Made by a program: the position numbers and the translations under genes. From an uncultured Alistipes sp. (GTDB taxonomy: Bacteria; Bacteroidota; Bacteroidia; Bacteroidales; Rikenellaceae): a DNA stretch of 56,775 bases. The notes beneath the pieces are model-generated. The model was given only the letters and a program-made list of their open reading frames with translations. It was not told the origin of the DNA and searched no databases. This document shows positions 1 through 7,725 of the stretch, in pieces. The stretch's first letter is position 1; every line of letters begins with the position of its first letter. Location of the stretch: positions 1-56,775 of the forward strand of contig CALUNG010000015.1 in NCBI GenBank assembly GCA_944321955.1. The letters are read 5' to 3'.

Positions 1-738
1 ATGGAGATACGTGGCGGTACGGGCGGCGACGAGGCGGCCCTGTTTGCCGGCGACCTGCTGCGCATGTACACCAAGTATATCGAATCGAAGGGATGGCGCT
101 ACGAGATAACATCGTTCTCGGAGGGCGCGGCCGGAGGATACAAGGAGGTCGTGATGAAGGTCACGGGACAGAACGTCTACGGGACGCTCAAATACGAGTC
201 GGGCGTACACCGCGTACAGCGTGTGCCGCAAACCGAAACCCAGGGCCGTGTACACACGTCGGCCGCATCGGTAGCCGTGCTGCCCGAGGCCGAGGAGTTC
301 GACGTGGAGATATCGATGAACGACATCCGCAAGGATATCTTCTGTGCATCGGGCCCGGGCGGACAGTCGGTCAACACGACCTATTCGGCCATACGACTCA
401 CGCACATACCTACGGGTATCGTCGTACAGTGCCAGGACCAGAAGTCGCAGCTCAAGAACTTCGACAAGGCATTCGAGGAGCTGCGTACGCGAGTATTCAA
501 CCTCGAATATTCGAAATACCTCGACGAGATAGCCTCCAAGCGCAAGACCATGGTATCGACGGGTGACCGTTCGGCCAAGATCCGCACATACAACTATCCT
601 CAGGGGCGCATCACCGACCACCGCATAAACTATACGATCTACAATCTTGCGGCATTCATGGACGGCGACATACAGGACTGCATCGACCATCTGATCGTTG
701 CCGAGAATGCCGAGCGTCTCAAGGAGAGCGAGTTGTAG
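1..738 (+). CDS. prfA: Peptide chain release factor 1, 5'-truncated by window edge
   Basis: This is the C-terminal two thirds (245 residues) of class I release factor RF1, which ends translation at UAA and UAG. The ribosome-contacting GGQ motif is at fragment residues 120-122. The stop-codon-reading tripeptide is PQT at residues 76-78; the PxT form is typical of RF1, whereas RF2 has SPF. The first codon reads ATG, but the opening residues [19 protein letters not shown] match the middle of RF1, where the usual residue before EIR is a leucine. So this Met is internal and the true start lies upstream. The Gln of GGQ is normally methylated by PrmC, which is not in the window. The next gene starts 67 bases downstream with no clear terminator between them. 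Confidence 0.97.
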   Translation: MEIRGGTGGDEAALFAGDLLRMYTKYIESKGWRYEITSFSEGAAGGYKEVVMKVTGQNVYGTLKYESGVHRVQRVPQTETQGRVHTSAASVAVLPEAEEFDVEISMNDIRKDIFCASGPGGQSVNTTYSAIRLTHIPTGIVVQCQDQKSQLKNFDKAFEELRTRVFNLEYSKYLDEIASKRKTMVSTGDRSAKIRTYNYPQGRITDHRINYTIYNLAAFMDGDIQDCIDHLIVAENAERLKESEL

Positions 739-805
739 CAGGAGGATGTTTCCTGTACGGAGAAGCAATTCGGCGGGCAGTAATACCGTTATCCGTAAAA
801 ACGAG

Positions 806-1357
806 ATGATGATACTGCGAAATACAATATTTACCGCAACACTTGCGGTTGCAACGGCTGTCGCTGCATGGGCTCAATCGCCGCTTTACATCGTGAACGG
901 CCACAAGACCGACAATATCCGCAATATTCCGCCTTCGGACATCGAACGTATCGAAACGGTCGAGATCGACGACGAGAGTATCGCACAATACGGTCCCGAG
1001 GCGAGTCACGGCGTGATAATCGTGACGCTGAAATACGACGAGCCGGCCAGTTTCCAGGGCGACAGCATATCATACAACGACTATATTGCCGATCGCGTCA
1101 AGTGGGGCGACAATGAACCGGCGGCACGCGTAGCCATACGCTATACCGTTGGCACGGACGGCAGCGTGACTCTCGGCGACGTGCTCGAATCGACTGACAA
1201 CCGCCTGCGACGCAAGGTTGTGGCGGCCGTAGCCGAAGCTCCGAAGTGGACTCCCGCCACGAAGGCCGGGAAACCGATCGAGAGCGAACGTGTGCTTCAG
1301 ATACAACTGCCGCGCGGCAAACGCATGCCGCAGGAACCCTACGTCGTAATCAGATAA
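806..1357 (+). CDS. Secreted TonB-plug-like/TonB C-terminal domain protein
   Basis: A 183-residue protein with an N-terminal signal peptide ending near AWAQ. Residues about 25-80 resemble the end of a TonB-dependent receptor plug: PLYIVNGHKTD, a run spaced like the SusC 'IxxIEV...YG..A.GVIIVT' pattern, then VIIVTLK. Residues about 105-175 resemble a TonB C-terminal domain (IRYTVGTDGSV, then APKWTPATKAGKPI). The start is one of two adjacent ATG codons at 806 and 809; longer starts run back into prfA and lack a signal peptide. No transmembrane anchor or proline-rich spacer is present, so it is not an ordinary TonB. A periplasmic role in energy transduction or receptor gating is inference only. 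Confidence 0.7.
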   Translation: MMILRNTIFTATLAVATAVAAWAQSPLYIVNGHKTDNIRNIPPSDIERIETVEIDDESIAQYGPEASHGVIIVTLKYDEPASFQGDSISYNDYIADRVKWGDNEPAARVAIRYTVGTDGSVTLGDVLESTDNRLRRKVVAAVAEAPKWTPATKAGKPIESERVLQIQLPRGKRMPQEPYVVIR

Positions 1358-1381
1358 TCGAGCCGACAGCCGCGAGACGGC

Positions 1382-2662
1382 ATGCAGGCTAACAGATATC
1401 TATCCAACAACAAAACCTTGAACGGATCCGATCACATAACGCTTGCAGAGCTGCAGACGACCATACGCAATGTCCTGTCTGCAGAGTTTGCCGCGCCGGT
1501 ATGGGTCAGCGCCGAGATTGCCGACATCAAGGTGAACGGATCGGGCCACTGCTACCTCGAACTTATAGACAAGGGCGAGGCCGACGGCAGCAACGGCGTA
1601 CCGAAAGCCCAGGCGCGGGCCGTAATATGGCGGTCGAACGTCGGCCGCATATTCGGACGTTTCGAGAACGAGAGCGGACAGCGACTCGAACGCGGCATCA
1701 AGGTTCTGGTGTGCGTGACGGTCAATTATCACGAACTCTACGGCCTCTCGCTGCAGATCATCGACATCGACCCGACGTATACACTCGGCGAGATGGAACG
1801 CCGCAAGCAGGAGGCCATAGCACGCCTCAAGAGTGAGGGCGTATGGGACATGAATCGCGAGGTAGGGCTGCCGCCGATCGTACAGCGCATAGCTGTCATA
1901 TCGAGCAGCAATGCCGCCGGTTATCAGGATTTCCGTAACGAACTCGCCAAAAGCGGATATGCTTTTACGCTGACGCTCTTCGATTCGGTGATGCAGGGTA
2001 CGGCGAGCGAGGAGTCGATCATCGGCTCGCTCGAGCAGATAGCGGGACATCAGGAACTGTTCGACGCCGTGGTGATAATCCGCGGCGGCGGATCGGCGAG
2101 CGACCTCAACTGCTTCAACTCATACCGTTTGGCGGCGCATGTGGCACAGTTTCCGCTGCCGGTGATTACCGGTATAGGTCACGACAAGGATACGAGCGTG
2201 GCCGACATGGTGGCCTGCCTGGCATTAAAGACGCCGACGGCCGTAGCCGTATGGCTCAACGAGCGCATGTTGCAGGCCGACGGAGCGCTCGACTATGCGG
2301 CATTGCAGTTGCACGAGTTGCTGACGGCTACCATGCGCAAATACGAGATAGCGCTCGAGAGGGCTGCAAACCGGCTCGAGGCAACCGTAGAGTCGGTAAT
2401 AGCCGAACAGGGCATGTTGCTGCAGAATGCGGCGACGATACTGAAGGATTCGGCCGCACGGGCCCTTGAGAACGAGCGGCGCAAAATCGGTTCGCTGGCC
2501 GAACTGGCCGAAAGCCACTCGCCGCGCCGCATCATGCGGCTGGGTTTCGCCGTGGCGAGAATCGACGGCAGGGCCGTTACATCGGTATCGCAGGCCCGCG
2601 ACGGCGAACGGATGAGCATCGAGGTGGCCGACGGAACAATCATGACGACCGTAAAGAAGTGA
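1382..2662 (+). CDS. xseA: Exodeoxyribonuclease VII large subunit
   Basis: A 426-residue catalytic subunit of exonuclease VII, which degrades single-stranded DNA from both ends to oligonucleotides. An N-terminal OB fold (about residues 20-115) contains the family pattern VWVSAEIADIKVNGSGHCYLEL. The central nuclease domain shows IAVISSSNAAGYQDF, then IIRGGGSASDL, then ITGIGHDKDTSVADMVA, all family hallmarks. A helical C-terminal part (about 290-385) would be the coiled coil that binds the small subunit. The stop is four bases before xseB, so the two subunits are co-transcribed. Start choice (ATG at 1382) fits the usual short lead-in to the OB fold. Confidence 0.97.
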   Translation: MQANRYLSNNKTLNGSDHITLAELQTTIRNVLSAEFAAPVWVSAEIADIKVNGSGHCYLELIDKGEADGSNGVPKAQARAVIWRSNVGRIFGRFENESGQRLERGIKVLVCVTVNYHELYGLSLQIIDIDPTYTLGEMERRKQEAIARLKSEGVWDMNREVGLPPIVQRIAVISSSNAAGYQDFRNELAKSGYAFTLTLFDSVMQGTASEESIIGSLEQIAGHQELFDAVVIIRGGGSASDLNCFNSYRLAAHVAQFPLPVITGIGHDKDTSVADMVACLALKTPTAVAVWLNERMLQADGALDYAALQLHELLTATMRKYEIALERAANRLEATVESVIAEQGMLLQNAATILKDSAARALENERRKIGSLAELAESHSPRRIMRLGFAVARIDGRAVTSVSQARDGERMSIEVADGTIMTTVKK

Positions 2663-2666
2663 ACAT

Positions 2667-2861
2667 ATGGCAAAGAAGGAGATATCATACGCCGAGGCCA
2701 TGGCCGAAGTCGAGAAGATCATGGCCGAACTGCGCGGCGACAGTGTCGACGTCGACACGCTTACGCAGAAGGTAAAACGGGCATCGGAGCTAATCGAGCT
2801 GTGCAAGGCCAAACTGCACAAGGCCGAAACCGACGTAAAAAGACTCTTTGACGGAGAATGA
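2667..2861 (+). CDS. xseB: Exodeoxyribonuclease VII small subunit
   Basis: A 64-residue helical protein, the usual length of XseB. It matches the family: SYAEAMAEVEKIMAELRG near the start, then a second helix with SELIELCKAKLHKAE. Several copies wrap around the large subunit to form active exonuclease VII in the cytoplasm. It begins four bases after xseA. Its stop overlaps the ATG of the downstream methyltransferase gene (ATGA), which suggests translational coupling of all three genes. Confidence 0.95.
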   Translation: MAKKEISYAEAMAEVEKIMAELRGDSVDVDTLTQKVKRASELIELCKAKLHKAETDVKRLFDGE

Positions 2862-3631
2862 AACGACTGATACGCTGGATACTCAACACCATTCCGCGGC
2901 CGCTGCTGCAACGCATGGCTTCGTGGGCAGTACCGCTCATGGGACTGCTCTATGTCGGGCGCGGGCGTGAATGTCCCGTATGCGGATGCCGGCGGAGGAG
3001 ATTCCTGCCGTACGGATATGTCTCCGTACGCAGCAATGCCCTGTGTCCGCGTTGCCTATCGCTCGAGCGTCATCGCCTGCTGTGGCTGTGGCTCACGCGC
3101 GAGACCGACATATGCAAAGGAGAGAGGCAGCTGCTGCACATAGCCCCGGAAGTCGCTCTCATGCGCAGGTTCAGGGAGATATACGCACGGCACCCCGAGC
3201 TGTATATCACGGCCGACCTCGAAAGTCCGCTCGCACGCATGCACTTAGACGTACAACATATACCTCTTGCCGACGAATCGGTCGACATCGTCATCTGCAA
3301 CCACATAATGGAACATGTCGCCGACGACCGCCTCGCCATGCACGAACTGTGGCGGATACTGCGTCGCGGAGGCTGGGGAGTAGTGCTGTCGCCCGTGGAC
3401 GAATCGCGTGCCGAGACCTTCGAGGACGACTCGATAACCGATCCGGCGGAACGTACACGCATATTCGGGCAGTACGACCACCGGCGCATCTACGGGCGCG
3501 ACTATGCCGACCGCCTTAGCGGAGCCGGATTCGACGTCGAGGTCATCGACTACGCCGCGACATTCTCTCCGGAAGAGCGAAAGCGCTACGCCCTGTGCGA
3601 CGACAGGATCTACGTCGTGCGCAAGGCATGA
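2858..3631 (+). CDS. Class I SAM-dependent methyltransferase with N-terminal zinc-ribbon-like motif
   Basis: A 257-residue protein. Residues about 30-65 hold two Cys pairs (CPVCG and, about 25 residues on, CPRC), a likely zinc ribbon. The methyltransferase fold follows: LLHIAPE replaces the canonical glycine-rich loop, ADLESP is the acidic loop, and VDIVICNHIMEHV is the motif IV region ending in the common HxxEH pattern, followed by ELWRILRRGGWGVV. The N-terminus is basic and hydrophobic (RWILNTIP...MGLLYVG) and may touch the membrane. The substrate cannot be told from the sequence. Similar Bacteroidetes proteins carry the same Cys motif. Its ATG overlaps the xseB stop. It converges with the next gene, 13 bases away. 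Confidence 0.85.
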   Translation: MKRLIRWILNTIPRPLLQRMASWAVPLMGLLYVGRGRECPVCGCRRRRFLPYGYVSVRSNALCPRCLSLERHRLLWLWLTRETDICKGERQLLHIAPEVALMRRFREIYARHPELYITADLESPLARMHLDVQHIPLADESVDIVICNHIMEHVADDRLAMHELWRILRRGGWGVVLSPVDESRAETFEDDSITDPAERTRIFGQYDHRRIYGRDYADRLSGAGFDVEVIDYAATFSPEERKRYALCDDRIYVVRKA

Positions 3632-3644
3632 TGACGTCTGGACG

Positions 3645-4301
3645 TCAATAGAGGTAGAAGACTATGGCCACATAGTGCGACACGGCAGCGAGATTTATCA
3701 GCAGATGCCATACGAGGTGGTGGTACTTGAATCCCTTGCGTGCATAGAACCACGCGCCGAGCGTATAGAAGAGTCCGCCAAGCCCTATCAGCACGATCAT
3801 CGGGATCGAGGCACGGCGTATGAACAGCGGGAAGAAGAAAACGATGGTCCACCCCATGATCAGGTAGATCGAGAGGCTGAGCGCCGGTATCGACCTTCGG
3901 GAGAGCGACTTGTAGAGTATGCCGAAGAGCACCATCACCCACTGCACGGCCACGATGACCCATCCCTGCCATCCGCCGATGACCGATACGGCAACCGGCG
4001 TGTATGTTCCGGCTATCGCAACGAAGATGAATATGTGGTCGAGTATGTGGAATACGGCCTTGTGCCGTGAATTGGGAGCCATGCTGTGGTAGAGCGTCGA
4101 TCCGAGGAACATGAACAGCAGCGAGATGACGAAGACGCTCGCGCAGACGGCACCCTCGACACCCTGGCTGAGATAGCCGCGTATGGCTGCAAGCGGCAGA
4201 CCGCACAGCGCGGCGATGGTCATCACACCGTGTGAGACGGAATTTCCGACCTCTTCTCCGAAACTTTGAACATACGCTTTACGTTCCGTTTTACGTTTCA
4301 T
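3645..4301 (-). CDS. Hemolysin III family (PAQR-type) integral membrane protein
   Basis: A 218-residue protein with about seven predicted transmembrane helices and the hemolysin III/YqfA signatures: EEVGNSVSHGVMTI near the N-terminus, GSTLYHS in helix 2, LDHIFIFVAIAGTYTPV in helix 3, and HLVWHLLINLAAVSHY near the end. The conserved Ser/His/Asp/His residues of these motifs form the metal site of the PAQR superfamily. Bacterial relatives have been linked to membrane fluidity control; hemolytic activity is doubtful. I chose the ATG at 4301 over an in-frame TTG at 4307. A -7 element (TATCTTTG) lies 24-31 bases upstream. It is transcribed divergently from the (p)ppGpp synthetase gene. Confidence 0.93.
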   Translation of the reverse strand: MKRKTERKAYVQSFGEEVGNSVSHGVMTIAALCGLPLAAIRGYLSQGVEGAVCASVFVISLLFMFLGSTLYHSMAPNSRHKAVFHILDHIFIFVAIAGTYTPVAVSVIGGWQGWVIVAVQWVMVLFGILYKSLSRRSIPALSLSIYLIMGWTIVFFFPLFIRRASIPMIVLIGLGGLFYTLGAWFYARKGFKYHHLVWHLLINLAAVSHYVAIVFYLY

Positions 4302-4324
4302 AGGCAAGATATTTGATTTCGCTG

Positions 4325-4332
4325 CAAAGATA
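4325..4332 (-). promoter_or_regulatory. -7 element for the hemolysin III-type gene
   Basis: On the minus strand the sequence reads TATCTTTG, a perfect Bacteroidetes -7 box (TAnnTTTG). No convincing TTG -33 box is visible at the expected distance. Transcription should start about 15-20 bases ahead of the ATG at 4301. Confidence 0.7.
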
Positions 4333-4444
4333 GCGTTTTATCGTTGACGGCGCAGCTATGCAGCCGAAACAGTACCGAACAGGACATATACGTGTCCGAA
4401 ACGGGCATCGGCCGCCTGCGATTGCGGCAATCAGAACATAAAAA

Positions 4445-4475
4445 TTGCAGATGGCGAGCAAAATTAGTATATTTG
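4445..4475 (+). promoter_or_regulatory. -33/-7 promoter of the RelA-like gene
   Basis: TTG at 4445-4447, a 20-base spacer, then TATATTTG at 4468-4475. This matches the Bacteroidetes housekeeping promoter. The -33 TTG is in frame with the downstream gene and could be mistaken for a start codon. Because it is part of the promoter, the coding start must be the ATG at 4487, giving a leader of only a few bases. Confidence 0.85.
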
Positions 4476-4486
4476 CAACATCGGTT

Positions 4487-6685
4487 ATGTTGGAAAGGTA
4501 CGACAAATTAAGAACTTTCGTCCGGGAGAACTTCTCGGAGACCACGCAGCGGCTGGTTGACCAGGCGCTGGAATACGCGTCCGAAAAACTCGGAGACGCG
4601 ACCCGTTATGACTGTACGCCGCTGCTCGACCACGGCGCGGCCGTGGCATGCATCGTCGTTTCGGAGATAGGACTGGGGCGCAATTCGGCCGTGGCATCCA
4701 TCATCCACGACGTGGTTCGCATTGCCGACAAGCGAAAGGACGGTTCGGTCGTCGAGCTGCTCGAAGAGATACGCTCGCTCTTCGGCGAACAGGTCGCAGG
4801 CATAGCCGTAGGACTGGCCAACATCTCTTCGATCAAGCTCAAGGCATCGAAGGAGCAGGCCTCGAACTTCCGCGACCTGATCGTCTCGTACTCCGAAGAC
4901 CCGCGCGTCATCCTCATCAAGCTGGCGGACCGCCTCGAGGTGATGCGTTCGCTGAAGATCTTTCCGCGCGAGAAGTGGCGCAAGAAGAGTTGGGAGAGCA
5001 TGAACCTCTATGCCCAGATAGCGCACAAACTCGGCCTCTACAACATCAAGAGCGAACTCGAGGACATAGCGCTGAGTTATCTGGAGCCCGACGACTTCGA
5101 GCACATCAAGACCAAACTCGAGAATACCGAATCGGAGCGTCAGACATTCATTGCCAAGTTCATCGAACCGATTGCCGAGCGGCTCGACGCACACGGCATA
5201 AAATACCACATCAAGAGCCGCACGAAGTCAATATACTCGATCTGGAGCAAGATGCGCAAGCAGCATGTTCCGTTCGAGGGCGTGTATGACATCTTCGCCA
5301 TACGCATCATCATCAACTGTCCGCGCGAGGCCGAAAAGCAGCAGTGCTGGACGGTATATTCGATCGTGAGCGACATCTATACGCCCAACACCGAACGCAT
5401 GCGCGACTGGATCACGATCCCGAAGTCCAACGGATACGAGTCGCTGCACACGACCGTAGCGGCAGGCGGCGGACGCTGGGTCGAGATACAGATCCGTACC
5501 GAGCGCATGAATGACGTGGCCGAGCGAGGCATTGCGGCACACTGGCGATACAAGGGTGTGAATCAGGGCGGTCAGACCAGCGAGCAGTGGCTGTCGCACC
5601 TGCGCGAGCTGATCGAGGACACGACCCACTCGCTGGCGAAGCGTTTCGACGCCGAACCGGCTTCGGGCGAGATATTCGTATTCACGCCCAACGGCGACAT
5701 ACGCAAGCTGCCCGAAGGGGCGACGCTGCTCGACTTCGCATTCGACATACATACGTCGCTTGGCTCGACATGTTCGGGCGGCAAGGTCAACGGACGCGCG
5801 GTGCCGATACGCGAGGTGCTGCACAACGGCGACATAGCCGAGATCTTCACGCAGAAGAACCAGACGCCGAAAGCCGACTGGCTCAACTTCGTGGTTACGT
5901 CGAAGGCACGCAACAAGATCAAGTCGTTCCTGCGCGAGGAGCAGGCCAAAAACGCGAGGATCGGCCGCGAGGAACTCGAGCGCAAACTCAAGAACTGGAA
6001 ACTCAACGTCTCGATCGACGAGGCCGTGGCCTATCTGGTCAAATACTACAAGCTGCGCACCGGTACGATCTTCTACGAGATGGTTGCCACCGGCAAGATA
6101 GATCTTGCCACGATCAAGGATGTCGTGGCGCACTGGGTCTCCGGCGCCGCCGACGAGGAGCGTCGCGCCTCGGTTGCCGAGGCCGAAGCCGAGCGTAACC
6201 GCAAGGCAGCGGAACGCAAGCTGCCGACATCGGGAGACGCACTTGTCATAGACGAAAAGATCAACAAGATAGAGTACAAGCTCGCCAAGTGCTGCAACCC
6301 CATAAAGGGCGATGACATCTTCGGCTTCGTGACGGTCAATTCCGGCATCACCATACACCGCTGCGACTGCCCTAATGTACAGCGGCTGCGCGAAATCTAC
6401 CCCTACCGCATCATGGAGGCGAGATGGAGGGAGCGCGTCGACGGATCGTTCCGCGCTACGATATCGATCGTCGCGCAGGATTCGGCCGGTCTGGCCAACA
6501 GCATCACCGAGGTCATCAGCCGCGACCTGAAGCTCAACATGCGTTCGATAAGTTTCGTTTCGCGCGGCGACGGTACGGTCATCGGCACCGTCAGTGTAGA
6601 GGTTTCGGGCGCCGGCGTGGTGGACATGCTCGTACACTCGCTGCTGCGTATAAAAGGCGTACAACGGGCCTACAGGGCAAAATAG
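4487..6685 (+). CDS. relA: RelA/SpoT-family (p)ppGpp synthetase with degenerate hydrolase motif
   Basis: A 732-residue bifunctional-type stringent-response enzyme that transfers pyrophosphate from ATP to GDP/GTP. Order of domains: HD domain (about 1-190), synthetase (about 230-350, with SRTKSIYSIWSKM and YDIFAIRIII, then RGIAAHWRYK), TGS (about 390-450, IFVFTPNGDIRKLPEGATLLDFAFDIH), conserved-cysteine region (AKCCNPIKGD) and a C-terminal ACT domain (about 655-730). In the HD domain the His-Asp pair is kept (residues 74-75), but the next motif reads HDVVRI where active hydrolases have HDVxED. So the enzyme is probably synthetase-only in practice. Start at ATG 4487 is fixed by the promoter just upstream. 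The gene name is by family; a second SpoT-like gene is expected elsewhere. Confidence 0.94.
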   Translation: MLERYDKLRTFVRENFSETTQRLVDQALEYASEKLGDATRYDCTPLLDHGAAVACIVVSEIGLGRNSAVASIIHDVVRIADKRKDGSVVELLEEIRSLFGEQVAGIAVGLANISSIKLKASKEQASNFRDLIVSYSEDPRVILIKLADRLEVMRSLKIFPREKWRKKSWESMNLYAQIAHKLGLYNIKSELEDIALSYLEPDDFEHIKTKLENTESERQTFIAKFIEPIAERLDAHGIKYHIKSRTKSIYSIWSKMRKQHVPFEGVYDIFAIRIIINCPREAEKQQCWTVYSIVSDIYTPNTERMRDWITIPKSNGYESLHTTVAAGGGRWVEIQIRTERMNDVAERGIAAHWRYKGVNQGGQTSEQWLSHLRELIEDTTHSLAKRFDAEPASGEIFVFTPNGDIRKLPEGATLLDFAFDIHTSLGSTCSGGKVNGRAVPIREVLHNGDIAEIFTQKNQTPKADWLNFVVTSKARNKIKSFLREEQAKNARIGREELERKLKNWKLNVSIDEAVAYLVKYYKLRTGTIFYEMVATGKIDLATIKDVVAHWVSGAADEERRASVAEAEAERNRKAAERKLPTSGDALVIDEKINKIEYKLAKCCNPIKGDDIFGFVTVNSGITIHRCDCPNVQRLREIYPYRIMEARWRERVDGSFRATISIVAQDSAGLANSITEVISRDLKLNMRSISFVSRGDGTVIGTVSVEVSGAGVVDMLVHSLLRIKGVQRAYRAK

Positions 6686-6704
6686 AGCCCTCAATCGACA
6701 CAAC

Positions 6705-6733
6705 AAAAGGCGGCACATAAGTGCCGCCTTTTT
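6705..6733. terminator. Bidirectional terminator between relA and the glycosylase gene
   Basis: A 12-base stem (AAAAGGCGGCAC / GTGCCGCCTTTT) with a four-base loop and T-tracts in both directions. It lies between two convergent genes and can serve both. Confidence 0.92.
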
Positions 6734-6735
6734 CA

Positions 6736-7332
6736 TTACATCAGACCGAGCGACGCGAACATCGCCGCGTAAGCCTCGGCCTTGCGCTCCAGAGCCATCG
6801 GATAGGCCCGCGATGACGACGGCATACGCCAGAGCCGCAAGTCGCGCCCACCGAACGGGAACGGCACGAAACCGCCGACAACCGGCACGTCGCAACCCAG
6901 CCCACAGGCAGCCGTCTCTGCCGCCTTGCCGCCGGTGGCGGCTACGGCACGGCAAGCAGGCAGACGCCGAAGCAACGCGCCCAGATCCGTCGGTTCGACT
7001 ATCTCGAGGAACTGGTCCGAAGCATTGTCCCTGAGCCGGTTTACGGCCGTTGCCGTATCATAGAGCGCTATACCCTTTCCGGTCAGAAACTCCACGATAC
7101 GCTCGCGGTCGAACGCCTTGCCGTCGGCGGTGAGGAAATGCGCGCGGTCTCCGAAAAAGAGATATCCGAATATGCGCCACATGTCGTTCTGCAGATTGGG
7201 ATAGTAGAACTCCATCGACCAGCGCCTGCGTTGCGGCGGGAAGCTGCCCAACATCAGCAGCACGGCCCCATCAGGTAAAAAAGGGTCGAGCGGATGGCTC
7301 TCCGTTCGACCCGTAAAATCACTCTTTTCCAC
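6736..7332 (-). CDS. Uracil-DNA glycosylase superfamily protein
   Basis: A 198-residue protein with features of the UDG superfamily. ESHPLDPFLPDG, then LLMLGSFPP (motif 1 region with a glycine-rich water-activating loop), then EFYYPNLQNDMWRIFGYLF (an aromatic base pocket followed by N..MW). A late RMPSSSRAY segment is in the position of the DNA-intercalating motif 2. It likely removes a damaged or deaminated base from DNA. Which base cannot be told; the layout resembles hypoxanthine/uracil glycosylases rather than classical Ung. The start is GTG at 7332, two bases after the hpf stop; no in-frame ATG precedes the conserved region. The short gap implies coupling to hpf. Confidence 0.75.
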   Translation of the reverse strand: MEKSDFTGRTESHPLDPFLPDGAVLLMLGSFPPQRRRWSMEFYYPNLQNDMWRIFGYLFFGDRAHFLTADGKAFDRERIVEFLTGKGIALYDTATAVNRLRDNASDQFLEIVEPTDLGALLRRLPACRAVAATGGKAAETAACGLGCDVPVVGGFVPFPFGGRDLRLWRMPSSSRAYPMALERKAEAYAAMFASLGLM

Positions 7333-7334
7333 AG

Positions 7335-7631
7335 TTATTTATTGTATCTCTCCTTGAGTTTCTCGTTCTGGCGTTTCAGTGCGTCGATGGCGAGGTCGAT
7401 GGCCTCCTCGAAAGTCTTGGCACGCTGCTCGGAGACGAGATCCGATCCGGGCATGTGAATGGTCACCGTAGCAACCTTGTTTCCCTTGTCAAAGTCCTTA
7501 TCGAGTTTTAGAACGACATCTGCTCCCGTCGCGCGGTCAGCAAAACGGTCCATTTTTGCCATCTTGTGCTCCACGAATTCGACCAACCTCTTGTCGGCAT
7601 CGAATTTCACTGTCTGAATGTTTACGTTCAT
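7335..7631 (-). CDS. hpf: Ribosome hibernation-promoting factor (HPF/RaiA family, short form)
   Basis: A 98-residue protein with a beta-alpha-beta-beta-beta-alpha pattern: MNVNIQTVKFDADKRLVEFV, then a long helix with HKMAKMDRF, then VVLKLDKDFDKGNKVATVTI, then KTFEEAIDLAIDALKRQ. It binds the decoding centre of idle ribosomes and stabilises them in stationary phase. It is the short form, with no dimerisation domain. The ATG at 7631 is chosen; a longer in-frame reading would run into the xerC 3' end. xerC-hpf order is common in Bacteroidetes. The 94-base space to xerC contains two hairpins that may modulate hpf expression. Confidence 0.93.
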   Translation of the reverse strand: MNVNIQTVKFDADKRLVEFVEHKMAKMDRFADRATGADVVLKLDKDFDKGNKVATVTIHMPGSDLVSEQRAKTFEEAIDLAIDALKRQNEKLKERYNK

Positions 7632-7647
7632 AGTAGTGTTGTTTTTA

Positions 7648-7689
7648 GCGGCTGCGCCGCAGTTAATAATATCGGGCATCGCAATGCCC
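7648..7689 (-). promoter_or_regulatory. Two small hairpins in the hpf leader
   Basis: GCGGC/GCCGC with a 3-base loop at 7648-7660 and GGGCAT/ATGCCC with a 4-base loop at 7674-7689. Neither is followed by a T-tract on the minus strand, so they are not classical terminators. They lie in the untranslated gap between xerC and hpf and could act as RNA-processing or translation-control elements. No -7 box was found here. Confidence 0.4.
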
Positions 7690-7725
7690 TGCATGTAAAC
7701 GTCGCACCTCTTGCACCGGCGGGTC

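Noticed and set aside
5228-6955. A 575-codon minus-strand frame opposite the RelA-like gene
   Set aside because: It is a shadow of the real gene, low in recognisable motifs and overlapping two genes and a terminator.
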